Source: Trinickia mobilis (GTDB lineage Bacteria; Pseudomonadota; Gammaproteobacteria; Burkholderiales; Burkholderiaceae). From it: a DNA stretch of 64,000 nucleotides. The first letter of the stretch is position 1. Each line of letters opens with the position of its first letter. A model generated the notes under the pieces. That model was not told the DNA's origin. It made no database searches and saw only the letters and a program-made list of their open reading frames with translations. The DNA lies in contig NZ_JAFLRF010000011.1 of the NCBI RefSeq assembly GCF_017315705.1, positions 178,410 to 242,409 of the forward strand, given 5' to 3'. A program made the translations under genes and the position numbers. This document shows, piece by piece, positions 46,741 through 55,775 of this stretch.

Positions 46741-47682
46741 TCAGTCTTCCGGCGTACCGGTGAGCCTGCGCGAGCGCGTGAAGGCGAAGTCGTCGCCGGG
46801 CTGGCCGGGCAGCGTCTCGCGCGCGACCGCGAGCCACGCGCGGGCCGCGTGCGACAGGTAGCCGTTCTTGCGCCAGCCGACGGCCATCTGCCATTGAATC
46901 TCCGGCTCGACGACGGGCCGGCACGTGAAATGCGCCGTGTCGAGCCGCTTGCAATACGGCGCCGGCAACAGCGCGATGCCGACGCCCGCATGCACGAGCG
47001 CCGCCATGAAATCCCAGTGACTGCTGCGGCCGACGATCGCGGGCGTGAAGCCGATCTTGCGGCACGCCTCGGTGACCACATCGTTGAGCGTCAAGCTCTC
47101 GTTGTAGAAGACGAAGGGCTCGCGCGCAAGATCGGAGAGCGGCACGCTTTGCGCGTCGTCCCAGCGCGAGCCGCGGCGCGCGACGATCCAGAGCAATTGG
47201 TTAGTCATCGGCAGCACGTCGAACGTATTCGGGTCGACCGGCTGCAGCACGCCGCCGAGTTCCAATTCGCCCGCGATGAGCGCCGCCTCGATCGCTCGCG
47301 ACCCGTGCTCGAAGAGCTTCTGCTCGATCTTCGGATAGCGCCGGCGGAACTCGGCGATGGTCGGCGTGAAGAGCGACCCGCCCATCGGCGGAATACCGAT
47401 GGCGAGCTCGCCGCGGCCGAGCGTGCCGACGTCGTCGAGTTCGGCCTGCAACTGCGCCTGCGCGGCGAGCACCTCCTGGCCGCGCTGAAAGACGATCCGG
47501 CCCTCGTCGGTCAGCACCATCTGGCGGCCCTCGCGCAACAGCAGCGGGGCGCCGATTTCGTCTTCGAGCGCCTTGACCATCTTGCTGATGGTCGGCTGCG
47601 TGACGAACATCCGCTCGGCGGCGACGGTGAAGCTCTGCTGGCGCACGACTTCCACGAAATAGCGCAGCGCGCGGAGTTCCAT
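46741..47682 (-). CDS. LysR-family regulator, likely controlling lrgAB (CidR-like)
   Basis: A 313-residue LTTR with the N-terminal helix-turn-helix QQSFTVAAERMFVTQPTISK (about 15-34) and an effector domain including GIPPMGGSLFTPTIAEFRRR and GVGIALLPAPYC. It is divergent from lrgA across 113 AT-rich bases that contain a perfect LysR-type inverted repeat. The association with LrgA/LrgB-type genes recalls CidR of Gram-positive bacteria, which responds to acetate metabolism. Confidence 0.9.
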   Translation of the reverse strand: MELRALRYFVEVVRQQSFTVAAERMFVTQPTISKMVKALEDEIGAPLLLREGRQMVLTDEGRIVFQRGQEVLAAQAQLQAELDDVGTLGRGELAIGIPPMGGSLFTPTIAEFRRRYPKIEQKLFEHGSRAIEAALIAGELELGGVLQPVDPNTFDVLPMTNQLLWIVARRGSRWDDAQSVPLSDLAREPFVFYNESLTLNDVVTEACRKIGFTPAIVGRSSHWDFMAALVHAGVGIALLPAPYCKRLDTAHFTCRPVVEPEIQWQMAVGWRKNGYLSHAARAWLAVARETLPGQPGDDFAFTRSRRLTGTPED

Positions 47683-47699
47683 GGCCGGGTTCCCTTTGA

Positions 47700-47714
47700 A
47701 TTCCGATTTGGAAT
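47700..47714. promoter_or_regulatory. LysR-type operator, ATTCC-N5-GGAAT
   Basis: A perfect inverted repeat with the T-N11-A core, 18 bases upstream of the LysR start codon and 80 bases before lrgA. It is well placed for autoregulation and for activation of lrgA. Confidence 0.65.
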
Positions 47715-47742
47715 GAAAGCGATGATTCTAAGTCATTTTATT

Positions 47743-47765
47743 TATACTTTGGCGATTCCTATACT
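47743..47765 (+). promoter_or_regulatory. Candidate lrgA promoter elements
   Basis: Two TATACT hexamers at 47743-47748 and 47760-47765 lie in the AT-rich gap. Either may be the -10 box; no strong -35 is seen, as expected for a LysR-activated promoter. Confidence 0.4.
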
Positions 47766-47795
47766 TGCTGCGTGAGATCAAACAAGGTTGCTGCC

Positions 47796-48251
47796 ATGAC
47801 ACCCAGTCGTTCCATCAGCCTCGCAGCGACGCGGTTGGGCGGCGTCGCGGTGCGAGCCGGCAAGATCGCGTTGCAAACCGCCGCAATTGCAGCCGTATGG
47901 TTCGTCGCCGATTTCATCGTGCGCCGGACCGGGTTGCCCGTTTCGGGCGGTGTGGCGGGGTTGGGCCTGTTGCTCGTCTTGTTGATGTACGGCGGCGTCG
48001 CGACTCGCTGGGTCGAAGACGGCGCTAACTGGTTGTTGTCCGACATGCTGCTGTTCTTCATCCCCGCGGCGATCGCGGCGGTCAAATACGGCGGCTTGTT
48101 CGAGAAAGACGGCTGGCGCATTGCGCTGGTCGTGGTCGCCGGGACGGTGAGCGTGATGGTCGCCGTGGCGTTTGCGGTCGATATGGCCGCGCGATTCGAG
48201 CGCCGGCTTGCGTTGCGCCGGGCGTTTGCTGCGCGGGATTCGCGCAACTGA
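47796..48251 (+). CDS. lrgA: CidA/LrgA family membrane protein
   Basis: A 151-residue holin-like protein with four hydrophobic segments. The family segment TGLPVSGGVAGLGLLLVLLM and the WLLSDMLLFFIPAAIAAVKY stretch are clear; the usual GSVIGM-type motif is replaced by PVSGGVAGL. Paired with LrgB it is linked to murein hydrolase control, or to pyruvate or acetate transport in some bacteria. The ATG at 47796 is preferred; a GTG at 47772 in frame is possible. Confidence 0.85.
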   Translation: MTPSRSISLAATRLGGVAVRAGKIALQTAAIAAVWFVADFIVRRTGLPVSGGVAGLGLLLVLLMYGGVATRWVEDGANWLLSDMLLFFIPAAIAAVKYGGLFEKDGWRIALVVVAGTVSVMVAVAFAVDMAARFERRLALRRAFAARDSRN

Positions 48252-48302
48252 TGGAGCGGGCCTGGGCACTGAATGCCGAGTGCGCCGGCCCGGGTATCGA
48301 AC

Positions 48303-49028
48303 ATGAACACGATTTCTTCTGCGTTTTTTGCCGGTGTTCCGCCGCGGTGGATTGCCGCCGGCTGCTTTGCCCTGACCGTCGCGCTGTATTTCGGCATGAA
48401 GCGTGTGTACACGAGCCACAATAAGCCGTATTCCGCGCCGTTCATCGCCGTGCCGGTGCTGATAATCGGCCTCCTGGTGGCCGAACACATTCCGTATGCC
48501 GTGTACTTTCAAGACACGCGCTGGCTGCTGTGGCTGCTCGGCCCGGCGACCGTCGCGTTCGCGGTGCCCATCTATCACTACCGCGACTTGATGAAGCGGC
48601 ATTGGCTCTCGCTCGCGGTGGGCGTGACGGTCGGCATCATCGCGGCGGTCGGCGGCTCGCTGATTCTCGCGAAATGGCTGCACCTGTCGCCGGATTTGCA
48701 GCGCAGCCTGCTGACCCGCTCGGTTTCGACGCCGTTCGCGCTCGCCGTCTCCGACAAGATCCATGCGCCCAAGGAATTGACCGCGTTGTTCGTGATCGCG
48801 ACCGGCATGTGCGGCATGCTGTTCGGCGAGCTGGTGCTCGCGCTCATTCCGGCCAGGACGCGGCTTGCGCGCGGCGCGCTGTATGGGGCGTCGTCGCATG
48901 CGGTCGGGATGTCGAAGGCGCGCGAGCTTGGCGGAGAGGAAGGAGTGGTCGCGAGCCTGACGATGATGATGACGGGCATCGTCATGGTGGTGATCGCCCC
49001 GCTGCTGCCGTTGATCCTGCCAATTTAG
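48303..49028 (+). CDS. lrgB: LrgB/CidB family membrane protein
   Basis: A 241-residue membrane protein with six or so hydrophobic segments. The LrgB hallmarks SVSTPFALAVSDKIHAPKEL, IATGMCGMLFGE, and YGASSHAVGMSKARELGGEE are well conserved. It lies 51 bases after lrgA. The ATG at 48303 is chosen; an in-frame ATG at 48273 would add ten residues. Confidence 0.92.
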   Translation: MNTISSAFFAGVPPRWIAAGCFALTVALYFGMKRVYTSHNKPYSAPFIAVPVLIIGLLVAEHIPYAVYFQDTRWLLWLLGPATVAFAVPIYHYRDLMKRHWLSLAVGVTVGIIAAVGGSLILAKWLHLSPDLQRSLLTRSVSTPFALAVSDKIHAPKELTALFVIATGMCGMLFGELVLALIPARTRLARGALYGASSHAVGMSKARELGGEEGVVASLTMMMTGIVMVVIAPLLPLILPI

Positions 49029-49044
49029 GGTGCGAACCGCTTTG

Positions 49045-49074
49045 GGCAGCGTGCGCTGAACGCGGCGCGCTGCC
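49045..49074 (+). terminator. Hairpin after lrgB
   Basis: GGCAGCG (49045-49051) and CGCTGCC (49068-49074) enclose a further GC-rich stem. There is no T tract; it may still separate lrgAB from the ahcY promoter at 49110. Confidence 0.35.
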
Positions 49075-49109
49075 TGCCAAACACCTCCCATAACTCTGTC
49101 TTCATTTGC

Positions 49110-49115
49110 TACAAT
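49110..49115 (+). promoter_or_regulatory. -10 box (TACAAT) of the ahcY operon
   Basis: TACAAT lies 11 bases before the first riboswitch base, so transcription would begin right at the aptamer. The -35 region is weak. Confidence 0.55.
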
Positions 49116-49125
49116 CGCGCTTCGT

Positions 49126-49228
49126 TCCGAGGAGCGTTGCGACGGATCACTCCGCCAGGCTCGGACACTTCAATCGGACCGCAAGCACGCACTTACCGCG
49201 CTTGCCGGCTCCATCGAACGGCGCTCAC
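49126..49228 (+). promoter_or_regulatory. S-adenosylhomocysteine (SAH) riboswitch
   Basis: The leader matches the SAH aptamer consensus: TCCGAGGAGCGTTGCGAC at 49126-49143, the closing strand GCCAGGCTCGGA at 49154-49165, and the distal AACGGCGCTC at 49217-49226 that pairs with GAGCGTT. P1, P2 and the pseudoknot-forming strands are thus all present. SAH riboswitches turn on ahcY expression when SAH builds up, and they are typical in front of ahcY-metF in Beta- and Gammaproteobacteria. The ahcY ribosome site follows about 30 bases later. Confidence 0.92.
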
Positions 49229-49266
49229 GTCTTAAATTTCTAGAACTTTTTAGAAAGGAGGGCGTG

Positions 49267-50685
49267 ATGAACGCCGCCGTTTACGATTCCAAGACTCAAG
49301 ATTTCGTCGTTGCCGATCTGTCGCTGGCCGACTGGGGCCGCAAGGAACTGAACATCGCCGAGACCGAAATGCCCGGTCTCATGCAAATCCGCGAAGAGTA
49401 CAAGGCGCAGCAGCCGCTGAAGGGCGCGCGCATCGCGGGCTCGCTCCACATGACGATCCAGACGGCCGTGCTGATCGAGACGCTCAAGGCGCTCGGCGCG
49501 GACGTGCGCTGGGCCTCGTGCAACATCTTCTCGACGCAAGACCACGCTGCCGCCGCAATCGCGAAGGGCGGCACGCCGGTGTTCGCGTTCAAGGGCGAAT
49601 CGCTCGACGAATACTGGGAGTTCTCGCACCGTATCTTCGAATGGCCGAACGGCGAGTTCGCGAACATGATCCTCGACGACGGCGGCGACGCCACGTTGCT
49701 CTTGATCCTCGGCTCGAAGGCGGAGAAAGACCGCTCGGTCATCGCCAAGCCGACCAACGAGGAAGAAGTCGCGCTCTACAAATCGATCGAACGCCACCTC
49801 GAAATCGATCCGACGTGGTACTCGAAGCGCCTCGCGCAAGTGAAGGGCGTCACCGAGGAAACGACGACCGGCGTGCACCGCCTCTATCAGATGGAGAAGG
49901 ACGGCCGCCTGCCGTTCCCCGCCATCAACGTCAACGATTCGGTCACGAAGTCGAAGTTCGACAACCTGTACGGCTGCCGCGAGTCGCTCGTCGACGGCAT
50001 CAAGCGCGCGACCGACGTGATGATCGCCGGCAAGATCGCGGTCGTGGCAGGCTACGGCGACGTGGGCAAGGGCTGCGCGCAATCGCTGCGCGGCCTGGGC
50101 GCAACGGTGTGGGTCACCGAAATCGATCCGATCTGCGCGCTGCAGGCGGCGATGGAGGGCTACCGCGTCGTGACGATGGAGTACGCGGCCGACAAGGCCG
50201 ACATCTTCGTGACGGCCACCGGCAACTACCACGTGATCGACCACGATCACATGAAGGCGATGCGCCACAACGCGATCGTCTGCAACATCGGCCACTTCGA
50301 TTCGGAAATCGACGTCGCGTCGACGCGCCAGTACCAGTGGGAAAACATCAAGCCGCAAGTCGACCACATCATTTTCCCGGACGGCAAGCGCGTGATCCTG
50401 CTCGCCGAGGGCCGCCTCGTGAACCTGGGCTGCGCGACGGGCCACCCGTCGTTCGTGATGTCGAACTCGTTCGCGAACCAGACGCTCGCGCAAATCGAGC
50501 TGTTCACGCGCGGCAATCAGTACGAGAACAAGGTGTACGTGCTGCCGAAGCACCTGGACGAGAAGGTCGCGCGTCTGCACCTCGCGCGCATCGGCGTCAA
50601 CCTGACCGTGCTGTCGGACGAGCAGGCCGGCTACATCGGCGTCGGCAAGAACGGCCCGTTCAAGCCGAACCACTACCGTTACTAA
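49267..50685 (+). CDS. ahcY: Adenosylhomocysteinase (SAH hydrolase)
   Basis: A 472-residue NAD-dependent enzyme cleaving SAH to homocysteine and adenosine, relieving product inhibition of methyltransferases. Marks: [29 protein letters not shown], the NAD-binding [17 protein letters not shown], and the C-terminal [10 protein letters not shown] plus [10 protein letters not shown]. An AAGGAGGG lies just before the ATG at 49267. It is the first gene of ahcY / holin-like / metF under the SAH riboswitch. Confidence 0.98.
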   Translation: MNAAVYDSKTQDFVVADLSLADWGRKELNIAETEMPGLMQIREEYKAQQPLKGARIAGSLHMTIQTAVLIETLKALGADVRWASCNIFSTQDHAAAAIAKGGTPVFAFKGESLDEYWEFSHRIFEWPNGEFANMILDDGGDATLLLILGSKAEKDRSVIAKPTNEEEVALYKSIERHLEIDPTWYSKRLAQVKGVTEETTTGVHRLYQMEKDGRLPFPAINVNDSVTKSKFDNLYGCRESLVDGIKRATDVMIAGKIAVVAGYGDVGKGCAQSLRGLGATVWVTEIDPICALQAAMEGYRVVTMEYAADKADIFVTATGNYHVIDHDHMKAMRHNAIVCNIGHFDSEIDVASTRQYQWENIKPQVDHIIFPDGKRVILLAEGRLVNLGCATGHPSFVMSNSFANQTLAQIELFTRGNQYENKVYVLPKHLDEKVARLHLARIGVNLTVLSDEQAGYIGVGKNGPFKPNHYRY

Positions 50686-50813
50686 GCAGGAACCCGGCAA
50701 CGCGCGAGCGCATCATGCGCCGCGCCAAGCCGCTTGGTGTTCGTTGCCGATGCCGCCGCGCGCCGCACAGCGCGCGGCGGCCTTCATTGTGCCGGGCTAA
50801 AAAGGAGCTTTCG

Positions 50814-51167
50814 ATGACTTGGCTGCTGACTTGGGTGATCAACGCACTCGCGCTTCTGATCATCACCTACCTCGTGCCGTCGATTCACATCCGCAGCTTC
50901 GGCACGGCACTCATCATTGCGCTCGTGCTCGGGCTCATCAACTCGATCATCCGGCCCGTCCTGATCGTGCTGACGCTGCCGGTCACGATCCTCACGCTCG
51001 GCCTCTTCATCTTGGTGATCAACGCGCTGTGCTTCTGGCTGTGCGCGTCGCTCTTGAAGGGCTTCGAAGTGTCCGGCTTCTGGGCGGCGTTCTTCGGCTC
51101 GATCCTCTACAGCATCGTGTCGTGGCTGCTGTCCGCGCTGATCTTCGGCAATCGCAACCTCGTCTGA
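50814..51167 (+). CDS. YvlD / phage-holin-superfamily IV membrane protein
   Basis: A 117-residue protein with four hydrophobic segments: TWVINALALLIITYLVPSIH, ALIIALVLGLINSIIRPVLI, LTLGLFILVINALCFWLCAS and FFGSILYSIVSWLLSALIF. The I.RP.L..LTLP.T.LTLGLF pattern identifies the family, annotated as mycobacterial 4-TM holin superfamily or YvlD. The ATG at 50814 follows AAAGGAG. It lies between ahcY and metF, a placement found in other Betaproteobacteria; its role there is unknown. Confidence 0.85.
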   Translation: MTWLLTWVINALALLIITYLVPSIHIRSFGTALIIALVLGLINSIIRPVLIVLTLPVTILTLGLFILVINALCFWLCASLLKGFEVSGFWAAFFGSILYSIVSWLLSALIFGNRNLV

Positions 51168-51196
51168 GCCGGTCGCGGCCGATCCATTCACACATC

Positions 51197-52027
51197 ATGA
51201 AACCGATCGAAATTTCATTCGAGTTCTTCCCGCCGAAGACACCCGAAGGCATCGACAAACTGCGCGCCACGCGCACGCAGCTCGCTTTGTTGAAGCCCAA
51301 GTTCGTGTCCGTCACGTTCGGCGCGGGCGGCTCGACGCAGCAAGGCACGCTCGACACCGTCCTCGACATGGCCGCCGACGGCCTCGAGGCGGCGCCACAC
51401 CTGTCGTGCATCGGCTCGTCGAAGGACAGCCTGCGCGCGATCCTCAACCAGTACCGCGCGCACGGCATCCGTCATATCGTCGCGCTGCGCGGCGACCTGC
51501 CTTCGGGCATGGGCGAAGTCGGCGAGCTGCGCTATGCGTCGGAGCTCGTGAGCTTCATTCGCGCGGAATACGGCGACTGGTTCTGGATCGAAGTGGCGGG
51601 CTACCCGGAATACCATCCTCAGTCGCGCTCGCCGAAGCACGATCTCGAGAACTTCGCGCGCAAGGTGAAGGCCGGCGCGAATTCGGCGATCACGCAGTAT
51701 TTCTTCAACGCAGACGCGTACTTCCGCTTCGTCGACGACGCGAAAAAGCTCGGCGTCGAAGTGCCGATCGTGCCGGGCATCATGCCGATCACGAACTTCT
51801 CGCAACTGATGCGCTTCTCGGAGATGTGCGGCGCCGAAGTGCCGCGCTGGATCGCCCGCCGGCTCGAAAGCTTCGGCGACGACAAGGAAGCGATTCGCGC
51901 CTTCGGGGTCGATGTCGTGACCGGATTGTGTCAGCGGCTCGTCGACCAGGGCGTGCCGGGGCTGCATTTCTACACGCTCAACGCCGCCACGGCGACCAAG
52001 GCGATTTGCCAGCGCCTGGGCGCTTGA
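51197..52027 (+). CDS. metF: Methylenetetrahydrofolate reductase
   Basis: A 276-residue flavoprotein that reduces 5,10-methylene-THF to 5-methyl-THF, the methyl donor for homocysteine. FEFFPPKTPEG at the N-terminus, VSVTFGAGGSTQQGT, HIVALRGDLPSG, and PGIMPITNFSQL with the C-terminal GVPGLHFYTLNAATAT are canonical. It is 29 bases after the holin-like gene and so shares the SAH-controlled transcript, balancing homocysteine made by AhcY. Confidence 0.97.
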   Translation: MKPIEISFEFFPPKTPEGIDKLRATRTQLALLKPKFVSVTFGAGGSTQQGTLDTVLDMAADGLEAAPHLSCIGSSKDSLRAILNQYRAHGIRHIVALRGDLPSGMGEVGELRYASELVSFIRAEYGDWFWIEVAGYPEYHPQSRSPKHDLENFARKVKAGANSAITQYFFNADAYFRFVDDAKKLGVEVPIVPGIMPITNFSQLMRFSEMCGAEVPRWIARRLESFGDDKEAIRAFGVDVVTGLCQRLVDQGVPGLHFYTLNAATATKAICQRLGA

Positions 52028-52037
52028 GCCGTCCGGC

Positions 52038-52065
52038 CGGGTCGCGGCGTCCCCGCCGCGGCCCG
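52038..52065 (+). terminator. Terminator-like hairpin after metF
   Basis: A 12-bp stem (arms 52038-52049 and 52054-52065, one G-T pair, four-base loop) starts ten bases after the metF stop. It is followed by TCCTTCG rather than a T run, but the stem is very strong. Confidence 0.5.
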
Positions 52066-52179
52066 TCCTTCGTAAGATCGGCGTAATCCCTGTCTTCGCC
52101 ACGGAAAATATTGACTAAGCTACGATCACGTCGCTGAACGCATCGCTCGAACCAGAACGGTTACTAAAAGGAGCGCGTC

Positions 52180-53814
52180 ATGTCGAAAGATCGTCGGCTG
52201 TCTGTTGTGCGCCTGACTGCTTTTCTCGTGGCTTTCGGCCTTTTCCTCGGCAGTTCGATGACCCCGTCCCGCGCGGCGCCGCTGCCCAGCAAAACCCTCG
52301 TCTACTGTTCCGAAGGCAGCCCCGCCGGCTTCGACCCCGCGCAGTACACGACGAGCGTCGAATTCACCGCGGCGGCCTACACCGTCTATAACCGGCTCGT
52401 CGAATTCCAGCACGGCGGCACGAAAGTGGAGCCCGGACTCGCTCAATCGTGGGACATCTCGCCGGACGGCCTCACCTACACGTTCCATCTGCGCCATGGC
52501 GTGAAGTTCCAGACGACCTCGTTCTTCACCCCCACCCGCGAATTCAACGCCGACGACGTGATGCTGACGTTCGAACGGATGTTCGATCCGAACAACCCGT
52601 TCCACAAGGCGTACCCGGTGCCGCTCCCGTACTTCACGGACATGGGGCTCGACAAGAGCATCTCGAAGATCGAGAAGCTCGACCCGTACACGGTCCGCTT
52701 CACGCTGAACTCGGTCAACGCGCCGTTCCTGCAGGAAATCGCGATGCCGTTCGCATCGATCCTGTCCGCCGAGTACGTGGATCAGTTGATGAAGGCCGGC
52801 AAGCCGGGCGATATCAATTCGTATCCGGTCGGCACCGGGCCGTTCATTTTCCGCAGCTACACGAAGGACGCGACGATCCGCTTCGACGGCAATCCTGATT
52901 ATTGGAAACCGGGTGTCGTGCAGGTCGGCAAGCTGATCTTCTCGATCGCGACCGATCCGGCCGTGCGCGAGCAGAAGCTGCGGCAGAACGAGTGCCAGGT
53001 GATGAGCTATCCGCGGCCGCAGGACATTGCGTCGCTGAAGACCGATCCCGATTTGCAGCTGCCGAGCGAAGTCGGCTTCAATCTCGGCTATCTCGCCTAC
53101 AACGTGACGCACAAGCCGCTCGACAACGTCCAAGTGCGTCAGGCGCTCGACATGGCGATCAACAAGAAGGCGATCATCGATTCGGTGTACCAGGGCGCGG
53201 GGCAGGCGGCGACGAACCCGATGCCGCCGACGCAATGGTCCTACGACAAGAGCCTGCGCGATGCGCCTTACGACCCCGACAAGGCCAAGGCGATGCTCGC
53301 CAAGGCGGGCTACCCGGACGGCTTCGACATCACGCTGTGGGCGATGCCGGTGCAGCGCCCGTACAACCCGAATGCGCGCCTGATGGCCGAGATGATCCAG
53401 GCGGACTGGGCGAAGATCGGCGTGCGGGCGAAGATCGTCACGTACGAGTGGGGCGAGTACATCAAGCGCGCGCACGCGAGCGAGCACGACGCGATCCTGA
53501 TCGGCTGGACCGGCGACAACGGCGACCCCGACAACTGGCTCGGCGTGCTGCTCGGCTGCGATGCGGTGAACGGCAGCAATTTCGCTAAGTGGTGCTACAA
53601 GCCGTTCGAAGAGCTGATCCAGAAGGGCCGCTCGACCACGGACGTGGCGGAGCGCACGAATTACTACACGCAGGCACAGGAATTGTTCAAGCAGCAAGTG
53701 CCGTTTACGCCGATTGCGCATTCCACGGTCTATCAGCCGCTGCGCAAGGGCGTCACGGGCTTCAAGATCGATCCGTTCGGGCCGACGCAGTTCTGGTATG
53801 TGGGGCTCAAATAG
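52180..53814 (+). CDS. dppA: Dipeptide ABC transporter substrate-binding protein, first copy
   Basis: A 544-residue family 5 binding protein with a signal peptide (hydrophobic to about 28, cleavage near SRAA). The DppA signature KTLVYCSEGSPAGFDPAQY follows directly, with GTGPFIFRSYTKDATIRFDG, NECQVMSYPRPQD and GWTGDNGDPDNWLG. A strong AAAAGGAG precedes the ATG. A close paralogue follows 187 bases later, and the permease and ATPase genes lie after that. It most likely binds dipeptides or related small peptides in the periplasm. Confidence 0.94.
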   Translation: MSKDRRLSVVRLTAFLVAFGLFLGSSMTPSRAAPLPSKTLVYCSEGSPAGFDPAQYTTSVEFTAAAYTVYNRLVEFQHGGTKVEPGLAQSWDISPDGLTYTFHLRHGVKFQTTSFFTPTREFNADDVMLTFERMFDPNNPFHKAYPVPLPYFTDMGLDKSISKIEKLDPYTVRFTLNSVNAPFLQEIAMPFASILSAEYVDQLMKAGKPGDINSYPVGTGPFIFRSYTKDATIRFDGNPDYWKPGVVQVGKLIFSIATDPAVREQKLRQNECQVMSYPRPQDIASLKTDPDLQLPSEVGFNLGYLAYNVTHKPLDNVQVRQALDMAINKKAIIDSVYQGAGQAATNPMPPTQWSYDKSLRDAPYDPDKAKAMLAKAGYPDGFDITLWAMPVQRPYNPNARLMAEMIQADWAKIGVRAKIVTYEWGEYIKRAHASEHDAILIGWTGDNGDPDNWLGVLLGCDAVNGSNFAKWCYKPFEELIQKGRSTTDVAERTNYYTQAQELFKQQVPFTPIAHSTVYQPLRKGVTGFKIDPFGPTQFWYVGLK

Positions 53815-54001
53815 CGCGAGGGCGATGCAATAGCGCAGGCGGAAAGCGGCGTGCCGAGTGTCCGCGTGAAGTGCCGCGAAACGGACTCAGCACGGGATTC
53901 CGCAGCTTGGCAATGCCTATTTTCGACCGCTTGTTCGGCTAATCAAAGGTCAGTAATATCGCGCTACGCCGGCCCAAGCCGGCTTGAGAACTGGAGGAAA
54001 C

Positions 54002-55633
54002 ATGAAGCAAACCCGACTGTTGCGCGCCATGCGTACGACCATGCTCGCGGGCGTCGCCGCAGCGGCATCGCTGGGCGCTGCGACGATCTCGCACGCCGCG
54101 ATCCCGAACAAGACCCTGGTTTACTGCTCAGAAGGCAGTCCCGCGGGCTTCGATCCCGGTCAATACACGACCGGCACCGATTTCACCGCCAATACGTTTA
54201 CGGTCTACAACCGCCTCGTCGAGTTCGAGCGCGGCGGCACCAAGGTCGAACCCGGCCTCGCCGAGAAGTGGGAGGTGTCTCCGGACGGCCTCACGTACAC
54301 GTTCCATCTGCGTCACGGCGTCAAATTCCAGACGACGTCCTACTTCAAGCCGACCCGCGAATTCAACGCGGACGACGTGGTATTCACGTTCGAGCGCATG
54401 CTGGACCCGAACCAGCCGTTCCGCAAAGCCTACCCGGTGCAGTTCCCGTACTTCTCCGACATGGGCCTCGACAAGCTGATCACGAAGGTCGAGAAGGTCG
54501 ATCCGTACACCGTGCGCTTTACGCTCAAAGAAGTGAACGCGCCGTTCATCCAGAACATGGCGATGGAGTACGCGTCGATCCTGTCGGCTGAATACGCGGA
54601 CCAGTTGCTCAAGGCCGGCAAGGCCGCGGACATCAACCAGTATCCGGTCGGCACGGGCCCCTTCATCTTCCGCAGCTACACGAAGGACGCGACGATCCGC
54701 TTCGATGGCAATCCTGACTATTGGAAGCCGGACACCGTGAAGGTCTCGAAGCTGATCTTCGCGATCACCCCCGACCCGGGCGTGCGCGTGCAAAAGCTCA
54801 AGCGCGACGAATGCCAGGTGATGGCGTATCCGCGTCCGGCCGATATCGCGACGCTGAAGGCCGATCCGAACCTCGACATGCCGTCGCAGCCGGGCTTCAA
54901 CCTCGGCTACCTGTCGTACAACGTGACGCACAAGCCGCTCGACAACGTCCAGGTGCGCCAGGCCCTCGACATGGCGATCAACAAGAAGGCGATCATCGAT
55001 TCCGTGTACCAGGGCGCAGGCCAGCTCGCGGCGGCGCCGATGCCGCCCACGCAATGGTCATACGACAAGAACCTGAAGCTCGCGTCGTACGATCCGGCGA
55101 AGGCGAAGGACCTGCTGACGAAGGCCGGCTTCCCGAACGGCATGGACATCACGCTGTGGGCGATGCCGGTGCAGCGTCCGTACAACCCGAACGCGCGCCT
55201 GATGTCGGAAATGATCCAGGCCGACTGGGCGAAGATCGGCGTGCGCGCGAAGATCGTCACGTATGAGTGGGGCGAGTACATCAAGCGCGCCCACGCCGGC
55301 GAGGACGACACGATGCTGATCGGCTGGACCGGCGACAACGGCGATCCGGACAACTGGCTCGGCACGCTGCTCGGCTGCGATGCGGTGAACGGCAGCAACT
55401 TCGGCAAGTGGTGCTACAAGCCGTTCGACGATCTGGTCAAGAAGGGCCGCGAAACGGCGGATCAGACGCAGCGCTCGCAGATCTACACGCAGGCACAACA
55501 GCTCTGGGCCCAGCAGCTGCCGTTCTCGCCGATCGCGCATTCCACCGTGTATCAGCCGGTCAGCAAGAAGGTGACCGACATGCGGATCGACCCGCTCGGC
55601 TATCTGCGGTTTGACGGCGTCGGCGTGAAATAA
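54002..55633 (+). CDS. dppA: Dipeptide ABC transporter substrate-binding protein, second copy
   Basis: A 543-residue paralogue of the preceding gene, with signal peptide (cleavage near SHAA) and the same signatures (KTLVYCSEGSPAGFDPGQY, GWTGDNGDPDNWLGTLLGCD). Long stretches are identical, for example AMPVQRPYNPNARLM and VTYEWGEYIKRAHA, so the pair arose by tandem duplication. The ATG at 54002 follows GGAGGAAAC. Differences cluster in the N-terminal lobe and around residues 225-245 and 345-365, which may alter specificity. Confidence 0.94.
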   Translation: MKQTRLLRAMRTTMLAGVAAAASLGAATISHAAIPNKTLVYCSEGSPAGFDPGQYTTGTDFTANTFTVYNRLVEFERGGTKVEPGLAEKWEVSPDGLTYTFHLRHGVKFQTTSYFKPTREFNADDVVFTFERMLDPNQPFRKAYPVQFPYFSDMGLDKLITKVEKVDPYTVRFTLKEVNAPFIQNMAMEYASILSAEYADQLLKAGKAADINQYPVGTGPFIFRSYTKDATIRFDGNPDYWKPDTVKVSKLIFAITPDPGVRVQKLKRDECQVMAYPRPADIATLKADPNLDMPSQPGFNLGYLSYNVTHKPLDNVQVRQALDMAINKKAIIDSVYQGAGQLAAAPMPPTQWSYDKNLKLASYDPAKAKDLLTKAGFPNGMDITLWAMPVQRPYNPNARLMSEMIQADWAKIGVRAKIVTYEWGEYIKRAHAGEDDTMLIGWTGDNGDPDNWLGTLLGCDAVNGSNFGKWCYKPFDDLVKKGRETADQTQRSQIYTQAQQLWAQQLPFSPIAHSTVYQPVSKKVTDMRIDPLGYLRFDGVGVK

Positions 55634-55639
55634 GGCTCG

Positions 55640-55679
55640 CCGTACGGCTTGCCGTAAGGCAGGCAAGGTACGCTTTTTA
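55640..55679 (+). terminator. Terminator-like hairpin between dppA2 and dppB
   Basis: CGTAC-GGCTTGCC pairs with GGCAGGC-AAG-GTACG around GTAA, followed by CTTTTTAA. It probably ends most binding-protein transcripts and lets some continue into dppBCDF. Confidence 0.7.
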
Positions 55680-55705
55680 ACGATCGCTGAAAGTCCTCAC
55701 AAAGT

Positions 55706-55749
55706 CCGGCGACGGGGGTCACGAGCCCCTTGTCGCCGGTCGCGTTTTT
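55706..55749 (+). terminator. Second hairpin between dppA2 and dppB
   Basis: CCGGCGAC (from 55706) pairs with GTCGCCGG (to 55739), with an inner GGGG/CCCC, and a TTTTT begins at 55745. Together with the preceding hairpin it would lower permease and ATPase expression relative to the binding proteins. Confidence 0.6.
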
Positions 55750-55775
55750 CCTCCTCGAAGATTTAGGGACGAACC

